From: Adiantum capillus-veneris | Lineage: Eukaryota; Streptophyta; Polypodiopsida; Polypodiales; Pteridaceae | Reading direction: 5' to 3' | Length of the DNA stretch: 64,000 nt | Assembly: GCA_014529385.2 (NCBI GenBank) | Contig: CM043957.1 | Location: 88,703,381-88,767,380, forward strand | Part shown: positions 34,035 through 45,475 of the stretch, one piece after another | Layout: every line of letters begins with the position of its first letter | How positions within the stretch are numbered: the first letter of the stretch is position 1 | The notes under the pieces: model-generated | The model's database searches: none | Told to the model about the DNA's origin: nothing | Seen by the model: only the letters and a program-made list of their open reading frames with translations | Position numbers and translations under genes: made by a program

Positions 34035-34090
34035 ATAAAGGTGCTCATTTGGACCACCCAATTTTGGGTGGCCCAAATGAGCACCTTTAT
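34035..34090. repeat. 56-bp near-perfect palindrome
   Basis: 27-bp arms separated by TT, one mismatch. Left arm begins ATAAAGGTGCTCATTTGG. It could extrude a cruciform or be the joined ends of an inverted-repeat transposon (end-to-end remnant). Confidence 0.85.
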
Positions 34091-36119
34091 CTTTTACCTG
34101 CATAGAACATATGAAACATTGATTGCATTTTCAAAAGTGTACATGAAAAAAATAAACAATAGACTTTGAAATTCCAAGTTACACCTTATCTTGATAATTT
34201 AAAGTACAAAAGAGCAATAATTTTAAAAATATACAAAAGTTTAAATGAGTTCTCTCCGTCGTTCCCAGCATGTGGTGCATCAATTAGGTGGCCATGGTGA
34301 TGCCTACGCGTGGCTCTTGCCCGATGGTACGCGGCCCTTGCCCGACCATGTAACATGGCTAATATTTGGAAGAGATAAGCACCTCCCCCTGTGGGCCCTA
34401 TGGTGTGTCGAAAAAAAAAAAGATCAAAATTTTAAATGAGTTTTATAGTGTGATTATAGAGTTTTTTGTGCCACATTTGTACTTGTAAAAGAGGACGATA
34501 AAAAATTATCTATCTGTCCAAGTCCTCGTCCAAAGGTACATACGTCTGATCATCTTGACTCTACAATAACCAAAACCAAATTAAACAAATCTATAACTCA
34601 AAACAATTAATACAATTTTATTTGTCCACACTCACCGCCTATAGAGATTTGAATATCGAGTCGAATTTCTCGTGAGAGATGTGATGATTCTCCAACAACC
34701 ATCGTCAAGTATCGAATTTTGTGTACCGCTCTCAATACTTGACCATCTCTCTGGTTGGGTGACTTAGAGTGATATTTTCCTAAGTTAACAATAACAAAAG
34801 AAATTTATAAACTAAAACATTTCGTGAACCGGTTTAAGGTCCAATTTAAAAAAACTTACATATTTGTCCTTCCAAGTTGCTTTGCCTCCCTGAGCATCGT
34901 GTTGTTGATTGTAAGATGAACTCATTTTAGCTTGTTCGCTATTTTTTTTGCATTGCCCACTCCCACTCCGCATCTGCCATGTTGTTGCCAAGATGGTTCC
35001 TGTTTGCATTTGCGATCTGGTTGGTCATTGCGCGCCATACTCTTGATTGCTTAATTTTCCAAAAAACTTGATATAGTCCTCCGACCACTGTGCTAAAAAA
35101 ATATCATTAGGGGCATTTGGAAATCGAGCATGCAACACTTCCTTGACATAGCGTGCATGATCGAGCTATTGATCTCTGAATTTCACAAAGCAATTTGTAT
35201 ACATCGAGTTTATAAGAATAGGAAGATGGCATCAAAACGCCATGCCGTGTGTTGTACCAAAGTCAACTTTGCTACCATACTTTTCTTTGTAGTAGCATCC
35301 ATGCGTGTCTAGAACGGAGGCGTCAATATCCTTGTCCTCTGCCTCTGCAGTGGGACGCTTTGATATAGGGGCCTTCGTCCCCCTCCACTACCAAAACAAG
35401 CAAAGCCACAAGATCCCCACCGCTCCGTCTCTCATGGCGTTCATTGTCCTAAGACTGTCGATGATGCTCGAGTGAAGCAGAAGTCAAATAGAATGGTGTG
35501 GGGCCCTGTGATGGAAGGGGAATGGGGTCCTGCGATGGAAGGGGAGTAGGTCGGTAAGAAGGGACCATAGAAGGAGGTGCCGTCGGTGCGAAGCTGTGGA
35601 TGTAGGGAATCCCTCCCTAGCTCCCCCATGGCGTGGTCTGCTGAGAAAGAACGTAGGCCACAACCTGGTGTGGAGTGTAGCGGCCAAACAATCCCTTGAT
35701 CGAATTGAGTTGCTCGTCTCGCAAAGAGAGTGTGCGCTGGAGGTTTGGATCTATCACTGATGGAGGAACCTGGGTAGCTGAGCAGGCACCTCCATAGGTG
35801 TAAGAGGACCATGCCTACTAATAACAAAAAGAAATATGCACTCATTCTCCCAAAAAATTAGCTACAGATGTGCTTAAATCAATTGCTTGGACTTATCATC
35901 TCAAGACTCGGATCCACTAGAGGCGACGTCCACCCTAGATTGGAGCCCATCTGAGACGTGAACCAACCAAAGGAAGAATGACTGGGTTTCTCCTAATAGG
36001 TGGTCTCTCGTCTTGACATCTACATTAAAGGTTGGTAAGTATTAGGACCTAGCTCTTATCCACATACCTCTATATCTCTACACCCAATCTTCTCTCTTTA
36101 CACTGCTCTTTCTCTTCCT
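34091..36119. other. No supported gene
   Basis: 2 kb without a convincing frame. The minus-strand stretch 34812-35009 (with GQCKKNSEQAKMSSSYNQQH) faintly resembles the Lys/Asn-rich block of plant En/Spm-associated proteins, and 35441-35845 (-) is a Ser/Pro-rich open stretch. Neither is strong enough to name. Confidence 0.3.
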
Positions 36120-36300
36120 CACATATGTACATACATACACGGATACACTCACACACATATTTACTATTAGACCTAAGTAGTAGGGGCTAGTAGTGCCAAT
36201 AGTTTAGTGGCACCTCTTTATATATCATCACAATCTCAACCATGGTAAATACACATGCATACATATCTACACATATATATGGATATATACACACACATAT

Positions 36301-36357
<57 letters not shown>

Positions 36358-36533
36358 AAGACATATACACATTGATACGATCTCTCGGATAGTTCTATCT
36401 CCCTCTCTATCCACTCTACTATATCTCCCTCTCCTTCTCTACTCTATCTCTTCCTCTTTCTCTCTTCTACTCTCTCTCTCTCTCTCTCTCTCTACTCCTT
36501 CTCTTTCCCTCTCTCTCTCTTTCTATACCCTAC

Positions 36534-36578
<45 letters not shown>

Positions 36579-36850
36579 CCCCCCCCCTCTTTCTCTTGTT
36601 GTCACTTTTTTTCTCTCTATGGGTGGAAGCATGGGTTGGTGGTACAAAAAGTAGTGCCATTGACACTTCTTGTGAGGCACTTGTGGTTGGCGTTTTGTGG
36701 GAAATTTTTCAAAGCCAAAAAATAAATTCAATTTTTTAAAAAGACGTAGACAAAGCTATCAACTAATATAACGGTTCTTGATTTAGTATCAAACCAAGAT
36801 TGTCTGCCTACCCTTTTGCCAATCTGTGTGTGTGTGTGTGTGTGTTCCCT
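36120..36850. repeat. Microsatellite cluster
   Basis: (CA)26 at 36304-36355, CT-rich tracts at 36420-36600 including two long (CT)n runs and a C9 run, and (TG)n at 36826-36845. Open frames here are repeat artefacts. The cluster borders the left edge of the pararetrovirus locus. Confidence 0.9.
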
Positions 36851-37171
36851 ATTTTGCACTCTTGCACATTAATTGCAACTTAAAGTTGCAGAGGGACGCA
36901 TTGGAGTTGCCCATCGAGGTGTAGAGATTATGGAGCAAGAGATCAGGGTGGATACGTTGCAACAGGAGATCGGGGTGGAGATTGTAGCAGTAGAGCTAGG
37001 AAACATTGGGCCAAGTTTCCATGTTGGGTTGATGGCCATTGATGGGTGATGTCAGTTGTTTGGAAGAGGGGATTGTGCATGACCGATCGCCTTCAAGTAC
37101 AGTTTAGTTGTCTGGGTTCTCTCAGTAGCATGCACAATAAAATCCATTCCATGGTGACATGCCTCAGACTG

Positions 37172-37560
37172 TATGAACATGTGTAAGTGCTTTATGTGAC
37201 TTACAATATCTTTGGAGTAGACTAGGATGTCGTCAATGTAGAGGAGCAAAAATTCTTTGCAGTCTTTGAATAGAATTTCTATTTGCTCTTGACACAGGGA
37301 TGGTGCTGGCTTCAAACCCATAGGAAGCACATTCCATTCAAACATGCCTTGTGGTACCACAAAGCTAGTTTTGTACCTGTCTTCAGGTTGAATTTTGAAT
37401 TTCCAAAAACCACTCTTTAAATCAAATTTAGAAAACACCTTGCAATCTTCAATTATTCTCAACAAGTCATCCTTTAAAGGTAAAGGAAACCGTCTATGTT
37501 CTAACCAATCATTGATTGGTTTATAGTTGATTACTAACCTCTTCTTTCCGCGCTTTTGTT
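37172..37560 (-). pseudogene. Endogenous caulimovirid RT, second left-block copy, truncated
   Basis: Minus-strand reverse transcriptase fragment: KVFSKFDLKSGFWKFKIQPE near 37380-37445, MFEWNVLPMGLKPAP near 37310-37355 and catalytic YIDD intact near 37225-37236. Similarity stops at about 37172. The sequence to 37052 is unrelated to the other RT copies, so this marks the left edge of the virus locus. A stop separates it from the upstream linker. Confidence 0.8.
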
Positions 37561-38311
37561 TTGAATGATTGTTGACATAGAATGCTTGACATTGTTACAG
37601 GGAGAAATCAATCCATCTTTGAGAAGCTGATTTATTTTTGTATCACACAATTTTGTATCTTCTAAAGACATTCCAGGGTGTGTGGCTTTCAGTCCTTTAG
37701 GTTGAGGTTCTCTAGGAAGAGAAATCCAATATTCCTCTCTATCCCAAAATACCAAGGGATTGTGGCTAGTCTGATTGGCTAATTTAGAGGCTAGCACCTC
37801 AAGCTCAGATGTGTGACTTCTTTTCTCTGCTTCAAACCAGTCTATAAATCTTTCATCTTTCTGTGGATTGGGTAGTGTAGACAGTACTCCCCCCATTCAA
37901 AAAGTACCACGGGGTTTAGTAAAAAACAATATAGGGAGTACCATTCACCCAAAATTGAATAGAAGAATCGGTGGCAATGGTGTAATGAGTAAGTTGTAAA
38001 TAATGTCGGCACCGAGGGTAAGATCAGTATTAGGATATGGATACAAGTAAAGGATAACCTGCATTTTAGCACGCCCAAGAGCCAGTTTACAAGATATAAT
38101 TTTGTTGATTCTTCCTTTAGAATTATCAACATAGGATACTGTAATTCTGTAGGAAAGCAGTTGAGTCAGCTATTGTGGGACCGATGCTTGATTGATGTAT
38201 GAGATTACTAATCCTGAATCCCATAGAGCATCTAGTTGAAATGATTGTTCCTGATGAAACTTGATCATGCTTCATAGTTAAAGGACCTGTTATATCTTGG
38301 ATCAAATTCAA
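37561..38311 (-). pseudogene. Endogenous caulimovirid protease and linker, second left-block copy
   Basis: Aspartic protease segment of the viral polyprotein. Active-site text reads DSGL near 38205-38220 (complement), so Asp-Ser-Gly is kept. The NGTP point where tandem units of the right block join is followed here by the longer natural linker (LSTLPNPQKDERFIDWFEAE near 37830-37890) towards RT. Frameshifts occur near 37900 and 38130. Confidence 0.7.
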
Positions 38312-38339
38312 TTATGTTGCAACAATTCAAATTTCTATC

Positions 38340-39170
38340 AGAGATCCATTCAGAAGTAGGTTCAACAGCAACTTGTGCTAAGGCAGTCAAATCTGAAAAA
38401 TGGGGCACTATTCCAAACACATGGTCAAGTCTAGCTTCCACAACAGCTAGTTGGGATTCTACAGAATGAAGCTATTGATGCAACTGATCACATTTGGTTT
38501 TTACCTGCTGGATAGCTTCTATGATGGCTTTATCATTATTACTGCAAGTTTGAATATATTCAGAGGCCTCATTCATGGGGTGTTAGTTGGAAGTTGAGGC
38601 TTGATTCTGCATCACATTTGGTTTGTGAGAATTCTTCGCAGCTATATTGCTTGGCTGTGCTTGTCGCAGTCCTGGGTGCATAAATCTCTTCCATTCTTCT
38701 TGTTGAGCAACGGAATTGACCCGTTCTACCATATTTCTGAACAAAGGCCAAGGGGGTGTACCTTTGTTGCTCCTTTCTTGAGAAATTAAATCTCTTCCAT
38801 TCTTCTTGTTGAGCAACATAATTGACCCATTCTACCATATTTCTGAACAAAGGCAAAGGGGGTATACCTTTGCTGCTCCTTTCTTGAGTGGTGGTTGTTG
38901 ACTTTTCCATGATTCCGTTTCATGTGATGAACTAGGACTAGAATCAAAATTAGAAAAAACATACCTTTTTTTCTTAGGAAATGAAAACATTTTTTTGACC
39001 ATGTTGGTAAGCCTTGGTTGATTGTCATATGAAAATTCTGGTTCATCAGAGTGGTTAGCAGAAATTGATTCACTTGTAGAAGTGTCACCTAATTGTTCTT
39101 CATCGGAATCATACTGTGTATATTGAGCAATAGGGATATCTTTTTTTTGCAAAACATTGCAAAACATTGC
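38340..39170 (-). pseudogene. Endogenous caulimovirid capsid-protease spacer (left block)
   Basis: Acidic Ser-rich part (YDSDEEQLGDTSTSES near 39060-39120), basic linker and a coiled-coil near 38440-38560 preceding the protease. Copies of the same region recur in each right-block unit. It has an internal near-duplication: a stretch reading RFNFSRKEQQRYTP-like text occurs twice (38750-38800 and 38865-38890), with the intervening EEWKR block repeated. Confidence 0.65.
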
Positions 39171-39178
39171 AAAACATT

Positions 39179-39430
39179 GCAGTAGATTACCTCATATTCG
39201 TAGTTATCCCTCAGTATTGTATTTCCAAATTTTTTCTTTCGTTGAGGAAATTCTACTGCAAAACATTGCAGTAGATTACCTCATATTTGTAGTTATCCCT
39301 CAGTATTGTATTTCCAAAATTTTTCTTTCGTTGAGGTAATCTACTGCAAAACATTGCAGTAGATTACCTCATATTTGTAGTTATCACTCAGTATTGTATT
39401 TCCAAATTTTTTCTTTTGTTGAGGAAATTA
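39179..39430. repeat. Three 88/89-bp tandem repeats with 38-bp palindrome
   Basis: Units start GCAGTAGATTACCTC at 39179, 39268 and 39356. At the last junction, 39333-39370 is a perfect inverted repeat: 17-bp arms (GAGGTAATCTACTGCAA) around AACA. Short ACATTGCAAA repeats precede the array at 39149-39180. Right-block copies have this viral segment once, so the expansion is local to the left copy. Confidence 0.88.
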
Positions 39431-40720
39431 TGGAGCAATATGACCTTGTTTGTTACATACGTAGCACCTTACCTCTTTCCTTTCTTCTTTGCTATGTTTA
39501 CGCTTCCTTCGTGCTACCTTGAATTTCTTACCATACTTATTTTTGTGGTGTTTGATCTTGCACGTGCACTTTATTTTGTCTCTACATCCAAAGGTATGGC
39601 CTTTGTCTCTTTATCACATAAACTAGAGTTGAACCCTTGCACCTGCTTGATTTCCCTTTTAACCCTTATCCTAGGACATTCTAGATTAGTAACTTCATCC
39701 ACAAAAGAGTTGATCTGTGCTAGAGAAATATTTTCATCAAGATGCAAGCCAGATGCTTTGATTATTTCTTTGACCAGATTTGCAAATGACTCAGAGAATG
39801 AGTTGATATAATATTGCTTGTATTCTGCTTTGAAATACCCACCTAAAAATTGATACATCAAATGTGTCATGTGTTGTTGGTATTTCTTAATCTGAGTTAG
39901 GTCACATAGTTTGCTCCTGAAAAAGGCTTCTTTATTCCTTTCTTGTATTTTGTTGGTTGACCCCAAAAACTGCATGACTAGTGCAGAAAAGAATAACAAA
40001 ATTACATTATCAAAATTTTCGCGACCTTCTGGTTCTCCTTGCAGAATATAAGCTTTGCTATCTGTGCTTACATCATCCCACCAGGCTCACAACATTCCTT
40101 GGAATCCAACGATTATCATAGACATTGATTGTCGTTGTCTAAGATCTTTGTAGTGGATCCAGTAATGAGCTGAATTGTAGATTAACTCAAAAACCTTCCA
40201 TACTTGTTCTTGAGTGAGCCCATCTATTTCAAGGATCTTTGTAGTGGATCTCGTAATGAGCTGATTTGTAGATAAACTCAAAAATCTTCCATGCCTATTC
40301 TTGAGTGAGCCCATCTATGTCAAGGATAGTCATGTCACCAATCTTTGTGACACCTTTGAGCGTTGTTGTAGAGGACGATGAAGGGGTTTCAACTTTTACC
40401 TCATCTATTTCCATTTTGATTGGATTTATCTTTCTGACTTCTTCTTCACAGTTGATATCTGAATTATCGTCTGAAGACTCATCATGAGCTGGAAATATCT
40501 GTGGAAGAAAGATATCTAATTCATCCAATTCTTCTTCTTCATATTCCACATAGTTGTCATCTTGAAAGACTATCCATTCAAAATCTTCAGGCAAGATTGT
40601 CCTGATTACTTTACCCATTTGTTGCCTTTGCTGCCAATTTTGTACCTAGGCATTTATTCCCCATCTTTGATAGGGATTAAATCCATCCTCAGCGTCTTCA
40701 TCTGCAAAGGGTAACATTTC
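39431..40720 (-). pseudogene. Endogenous caulimovirid capsid protein region (left block)
   Basis: Minus-strand copy of the capsid polyprotein: acidic amino-terminal part (EEEELDELDIFLPQIFPA near 40480-40550), the capsid core (39571-39999, FRSKLCDLTQIKKYQQHMTH) and a basic segment. The zinc-knuckle end runs into the 88-bp repeats. A short internal duplication near 40090-40320 repeats the DIDGLTQEQ-to-HYWIHYKDL stretch. Frames are broken at about 40300 and 40010. Capsid identity rests on position between movement protein and protease, the basic region and the knuckle seen in other copies. Confidence 0.7.
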
Positions 40721-40814
40721 TGGTGGAAAGTGTGCTACCGACTCGATCACTGGTTCATGAAGGACAATCAAAAACATCCTGGGGAAATCTTAATTTTTTG
40801 GGCTACCACCAAAA

Positions 40815-42132
40815 CTAATTACTTGTTGTAAATCTGATTGTTGTGTCATTTATTTTTTCTTTACATTTTTTATCAAGAGGAAATACCCCCCGGGGAAAAA
40901 AAAGTAGGAGTGTAAGACTGAGAAAAAGTAGATAGTTTGGAAAGAACCTGATATTGCAATGTAGCAATTTCTTGTAAAGCATTAGTATGCCAGTTGGATT
41001 GAGTGCTGGCAGAATATAGGGGAGACTGTAAGAGAGTTCGTTTTCTTGAATTTTTGCCTTGGTTAAGAGATCAATTCCATTAGAAACAAACTCGGATGCA
41101 ATAATTCTATTGTAGAGTTTACATCGGAAGAGCCCTTCATAATCCTTATAAGTCTTTGGATGTATGCAAGCTAGAGGTAGAGGATTATTGCATCGATGAG
41201 AAGTGAAGGCAGAAGAATAGCTCGAGGCTCGAGAGTCGGGTTCATCAAACTGCATCTTGTAGACAGGTTTGGCTAAGACAGAAGCAATATCCTTCTTAGA
41301 TCGAGATTGGCTTAATACCTTGTATTGATCAGTCGATCCAAGCCGCTGAATATTCAAGGGCACTGGTTGTTGAACTTCATTTAAGAGCATCTTTGACATA
41401 TTCAGTTTCCATTCTGAAGGAAATTCGACTTCTTGCCAGTTTACCATTTCAGGTAAAGTTCTAGGTGGTATCATCTACTTTCATTACAATATTTTGGCCT
41501 TTGGTTTGAGATGCATCTTCTCGAAGGTAATCAAAATTATACACAGAGGGAAGACAAGTGTTGACAGTTCAAATGATCATTCTATAGGCAATTTGCAAAT
41601 GATATGAGCTATGCTTTATATCTAAGCCGTGCGTTTGGATTAAGAGAGAGATTACTTCATCAAAATATTTATCAATAAGGCTGCAGGGAAAGTTTGGAAA
41701 ACATTCTATATATATGGGACCATTGGATAAACTACCTTGGAGAATACTAATGGTTTGGTATGGCAGATTCCTATGCCTGGTATCTAGTAATGCTCCACAC
41801 ATGAACAATTAAGACCTTTTCTAAACAAGGGTATTATGCCAGTTATATCCTATATGTACAAATTGATGCCCTTTGCGTAATGCCCGATTCCTAAACTCAG
41901 AAAGCTCCTCGAAAAGGTGGATAATATGATTCTTAGAATCACTATCCCTTATTGTTAGCTTTCCATGAGTTTCATAGTACAATGTGTTAGCAAAAAGTAA
42001 AAATACCTTATTGTGTTTGTACACCTGTGCAGTAGAAACCTTCACTAAGCTCCATCTACCATTTCTACTAGTTTCTTCTATTTCCACATTGTCGGACAAT
42101 AGCTTCTTGAAAGAAGATATGATCATTGACAT
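40815..42132 (-). pseudogene. Endogenous caulimovirid movement protein (left block)
   Basis: First viral gene after the intergenic region on the minus strand, in three open pieces (42132-41821, 41808-41569, 41474-40815). Recognisable text includes VSTAQVYKHNKVFLLFANTL and SNGPIYIECFPNFPCSLID. Size and position fit a 30K-superfamily movement protein, which in exogenous relatives enlarges plasmodesmata. One stop near 41818 and one near 41565 break it. The same gene occurs on the plus strand at 46150-47331. Confidence 0.65.
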
Positions 42133-42149
42133 GTGGGGAGTTAAATTAT

Positions 42150-42813
42150 GCCTAAGAGGTGGCTAACTCTTTAGGGTGTCAATGGATTGCGGATATGAAA
42201 AGCACTTGAATGTGGGATAAAAGGAGTCTGATAGAGCTGATGATGTCTGTGTCTGAGCAGCACCTTGCCTTGCGATGGCGACGGAATAGCGAAAGAAGCT
42301 CCAACCACAATATCTAGGCAATTCTCACCAGCACTCAAAGTTTACTAGTGATACCTCACACGGTTAATCATAATCAACAAGCACCAATGGCTTTGATACC
42401 AATTTAGGGGGGAAATTAGATTAGAAGCATTAAGAGCAGATCAACGACAAGCGACACATATACGAGTGCAGATACAGTTGATACTGAACAAGAAACTAAT
42501 ATTGTTGGAGATTACATAGGGTTTTCTCACAATGCTAAGAGGTATATCGATAGCACAAAAAAAATAATATCCCTTACTAAGACTGCAAGGCCTCCTTTCA
42601 TATAGGATTGAGCACTTGCATAATTCACAAGCTGGGCTATGTGTCGTAATATTATTTAAAGTGACTTTTAGGTAGTGAGATTTTTCGTCATGGCTGAAGT
42701 CACTTTTATTCTTTAGTGTGAAGTCAGTGATTAAGTCATTTTGATACGGGAAAGTATATCAGCCACGTTGTTTGTATTTCCAGGAACAAATTCATAGGTG
42801 ATGTTGAAGTGAT
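42150..42813 (-). promoter_or_regulatory. Caulimovirid intergenic region with tRNA-Met primer site (left block)
   Basis: Noncoding segment between RNase H and movement protein. The minus-strand primer site TGGTATCAAAGC is at 42390-42401 (one change from TGGTATCAGAGC). A weakened TATA (TATATGAAAGG, complement near 42598-42610) lies about 200 bp upstream of it. The matching region in the right block has a better TATA. This is the part that drives the pregenomic transcript in exogenous relatives. Confidence 0.75.
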
Positions 42814-43300
42814 TTAGCTTATAGGCCCGTGGGTAGATTCGAGCATTGCCACTTTTCCGGCATTCTTCTCTTTGAGAAATTTGTCAAAATGCTTTAGGTC
42901 TCTTCGTAGAGTAAACGAGACTCCCATCAAGAATAGGCGAAAGGATAAGATTGCATTTATGCCTACCAGGAGTTCTCTTTGAATGGAATGATAGCGTAGC
43001 TCAGCGTCCTTGAAACGACCAAAAGCCCATCTACAGATGATAGGAATGCAATTCGCACAGAATTCCTCCCCAAGCTTCTTCAGAAGCATCAAAATAAACA
43101 ATAAGGGGCTTATCGATAGGAATATGTAGAGGAGGCAGATTGTTGCAAATGTGCTTGATCTTGCTCACTGTCTCAGAAATATTGTCAGACCAAAACAATA
43201 TTTTGCTTCATTCTAACTCCTTAAAAGGAAGTAAATCTTTTGCAAGATGAAGATAAATTGAGGGGCAATCCATTGCCAGCACCCAATAAAAGACTGAACT
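42814..43300 (-). pseudogene. Endogenous caulimovirid RNase H (left block)
   Basis: RNase H end of pol: FDASEEAWGG-like text near 43055-43090 and AELRYHSIQRELLVG near 42958-43003 keep the usual acidic positions. A single frame break near 43030 separates the two. The gene ends just before the intergenic region, as in caulimovirids. Confidence 0.7.
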
Positions 43301-43890
43301 TTCTTACGATCTTTTAGTTTATTTGGAAAGTTTTGAAGTTTCTTCAATACATGCTCAGACATTTTTTTACATCCAGTAGATATTTCTACTCCTAGAAAGG
43401 CTACTTGTGGTTGGCACAGCTCAATCTTTTAAAGATTGAGCACCAATCCTGTCTTTCATAGTTTTTGTATGAACAGGTGTAAGTGCTTTATGTGACTTAC
43501 AATATCTTTGGAGTAGACTAGGATGTCGTCGATGTAGAGGAGAAAAAATTCTTTGCAATCGGTGAATAGGGTTTCTATTCACTCCTGACAAAGGGGTGGT
43601 GCTGGCTTCAAACCCATAGGAAGCACATTCCATTCAAACATGCCTTGTGGGACCACAAAGCTAGCTTTGTACCTGTCTTTAGGTTGAATTTTGAATTGCC
43701 AGAAACCACTCTTTAAATCAAATTTAGAAAAGACCTTGAGATCTTTAATTATTCTCAACAAGTCATCCTTTAAAGGTAAAGGAAACCGTCTATGTTCTAA
43801 CCAATCATTGATTGGTTTATAATTGATTACTAACCTCTTTTTTTGCACTTTTTTTTTGAATGATTGTTGACATAGAATGCCTGACATGCA
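43301..43890 (-). pseudogene. Endogenous caulimovirid RT (left block, main copy)
   Basis: Reverse transcriptase with INYKPINDWLEHRRFPLP near 43765-43830, VFSKFDLKSGFWQFKIQPK near 43680-43740, LPMGLKPAP near 43596-43622 and YIDD near 43527-43538. Breaks occur near 43580 and 43420. This region is the partner of the RT starting at 44690 on the plus strand, giving the inverted-repeat arrangement. Confidence 0.82.
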
Positions 43891-44687
43891 AAAGCATTGT
43901 TAGAGGGAGAAATCAATCCATCTTTGAGAAGTTGATTTTTGTATTACACACTTTTGTATCTTCCAAAGACATTCCAGGGTGTGTGGCTTTCAATCCTTTA
44001 GGTTGAGGTTATTCAGAGAAGAGAAATCCAATATTCCTCTCTATCCCAAAATGCCAAGGGATTGTCGCTAGTGTGCTTGGCTATTTTAGAGGCTATCAGC
44101 TCAAGCTTAAATGTGTGCCTTCTTTTGTTTGCTTCAAACTAGTCTATAAATCTTTGACCTTTCTGTGGATTGGGTAGTGTAGGCATTACTCCTCCCATTG
44201 AAAAAGCACCACGGGGTTTAGTGAAAACAGTGTAGGGAGTACCATTCACCCAAAATTGAATAGAAGAATCGGTGGTAATGGTGTAAGGAGTAAGTTGTGA
44301 AATAATGTTGGCACCGAGGGTAAGATCAATATTAGGATGCGGATGCAAGTAAAGGGTAACATGCATTTTAGCACGCCCAAGAGCCAGTTTACAAGAGACA
44401 AATTTGTTGATTCTTCCTCTAGAATTATCAACAGAGGATATGGTAATTCCGTAAGAAAGTAGTTGAGTCACCTGTTGTTGGACCAATGCTTGATTGATGT
44501 ATGAGATTACTGATCGTGAATCCCATAGAGCATCCAATTGAAATGATTGTTCCTCATGAAACTTGATCCATGATTAAGAGTAAAAGGCCCTGTTATATCT
44601 TGGATCAAATTCAATTATGCTGCAACCATTCAAATTTCTATCAGGGATCCATTTAGAAGTAGGTTCAACAGCAGCTTGTGCTAAGGC
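43891..44687 (-). pseudogene. Endogenous caulimovirid protease and linker (left block, main copy)
   Basis: Open 44537-44139 with protease text LDALWDSRSVISYINQ. The active site is DSR instead of DSG. Next comes LYLHPHPNIDLTLGANI, then the natural linker after NGTP leading to RT. It begins at the head-to-head junction near 44688. The primer-proximal amino-terminal part of protease (near 44590-44680) is cut by that junction. Confidence 0.75.
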
Positions 44688-45000
44688 ATCCAGCCATCCA
44701 ACACCATCCCTGTGTCAAGAGAAAATAAAAATCCTATTTGACGATTGCAAAGTATTTTTGCTCCTCTACATCAACGACATCCTAGTCTACTCCAAAGATA
44801 TTTTAAGTCGCATAAAGCACTTACACCTGTTCATTCAGAAACTACGAAAGATAGGACTGGTGCTCATCCTTAAAAATATTGAGCTGTGCAAACCACAAGT
44901 AGACTTTCTAGGAGTAGAAATATCTACTCGATGTATAAAAATGCAGGAGCATGTATTGAAGAAACTTCAAAACTTTCTAGATTAGCTTAAAGACCGCAAG
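44688..45000 (+). pseudogene. Endogenous caulimovirid RT (right block), starts at inversion junction
   Basis: After about ten filler bases (TCCAGCCATC) the plus strand enters RT in mid-domain at text equivalent to PSLCQE. The catalytic motif reads YIND (Asn codon 44773-44775) instead of YIDD, so this copy is dead even where open. It continues through IELCKPQVDFLGVEIST to 44983, where a stop interrupts. An apparent open frame from 44617 is an artefact fusing antisense protease with this RT. Confidence 0.8.
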
Positions 45001-45475
45001 GAAGTTCAGCCTTTTATTGGATGCCTACAATCTCAATATCCTCATCTAGCAAAAGATTTAATTCCTTTTAAGGAGTTAGAACGAAGCAAAATATTTTTTT
45101 GGTTTGACAAGCTTTCTGAGATAGTGAGCAAGATCAAGCAAATTTGCAACAATCTACCTCCTCTACATATTCTTATTGATAAGCCCCTTATTGTTTATTC
45201 TGATGCTTCTGAAGAAGATTAGAGAGGAATTTTGTGCAAATTGCATAATGATATTCCTATCATCTGCAGATGGGCTTCTGGTCGTTTCAAGGTTGCTGAG
45301 CTGCACTATCATTCTATTCAAAGAGGACTCCTAGACGGCGTAAATGCACTCTTATCCTTTTTCTTATTCTTGATGGGAGTCCCGTTTACTCTACGAAGCG
45401 ACCTAAAGAATTTTGACAAATTTCTCAAAGAGAAGATTACCGAAAAAGTGGGAAATGCTCGAATCTACTGATGGG
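45001..45475 (+). pseudogene. Endogenous caulimovirid RNase H (right block)
   Basis: RT thumb/connection and RNase H. YSDASEED precedes a TAG at about 45221. 45232-45471 is open with AELHYHSIQRGLLDG. It is the counterpart of 42814-43101. Ends shortly before the intergenic region. Confidence 0.7.

Noticed and set aside
35441-35845. Minus-strand 134-codon frame
   Set aside because: Ser/Pro-rich, overlapping alternative frames, no domain or neighbours that support a gene.
36187-36731. Val/Cys-rich and Arg/Glu-rich minus-strand frames
   Set aside because: Translations of (CA)n and (CT)n microsatellites.
39149-39430. CRISPR-like spaced repeats
   Set aside because: Three whole-unit tandem repeats inside plant viral DNA, with no unique spacers; not a CRISPR array.
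44617-44985. 122-codon plus-strand frame
   Set aside because: It crosses the head-to-head junction and fuses antisense protease text to RT; an accident of the inversion.
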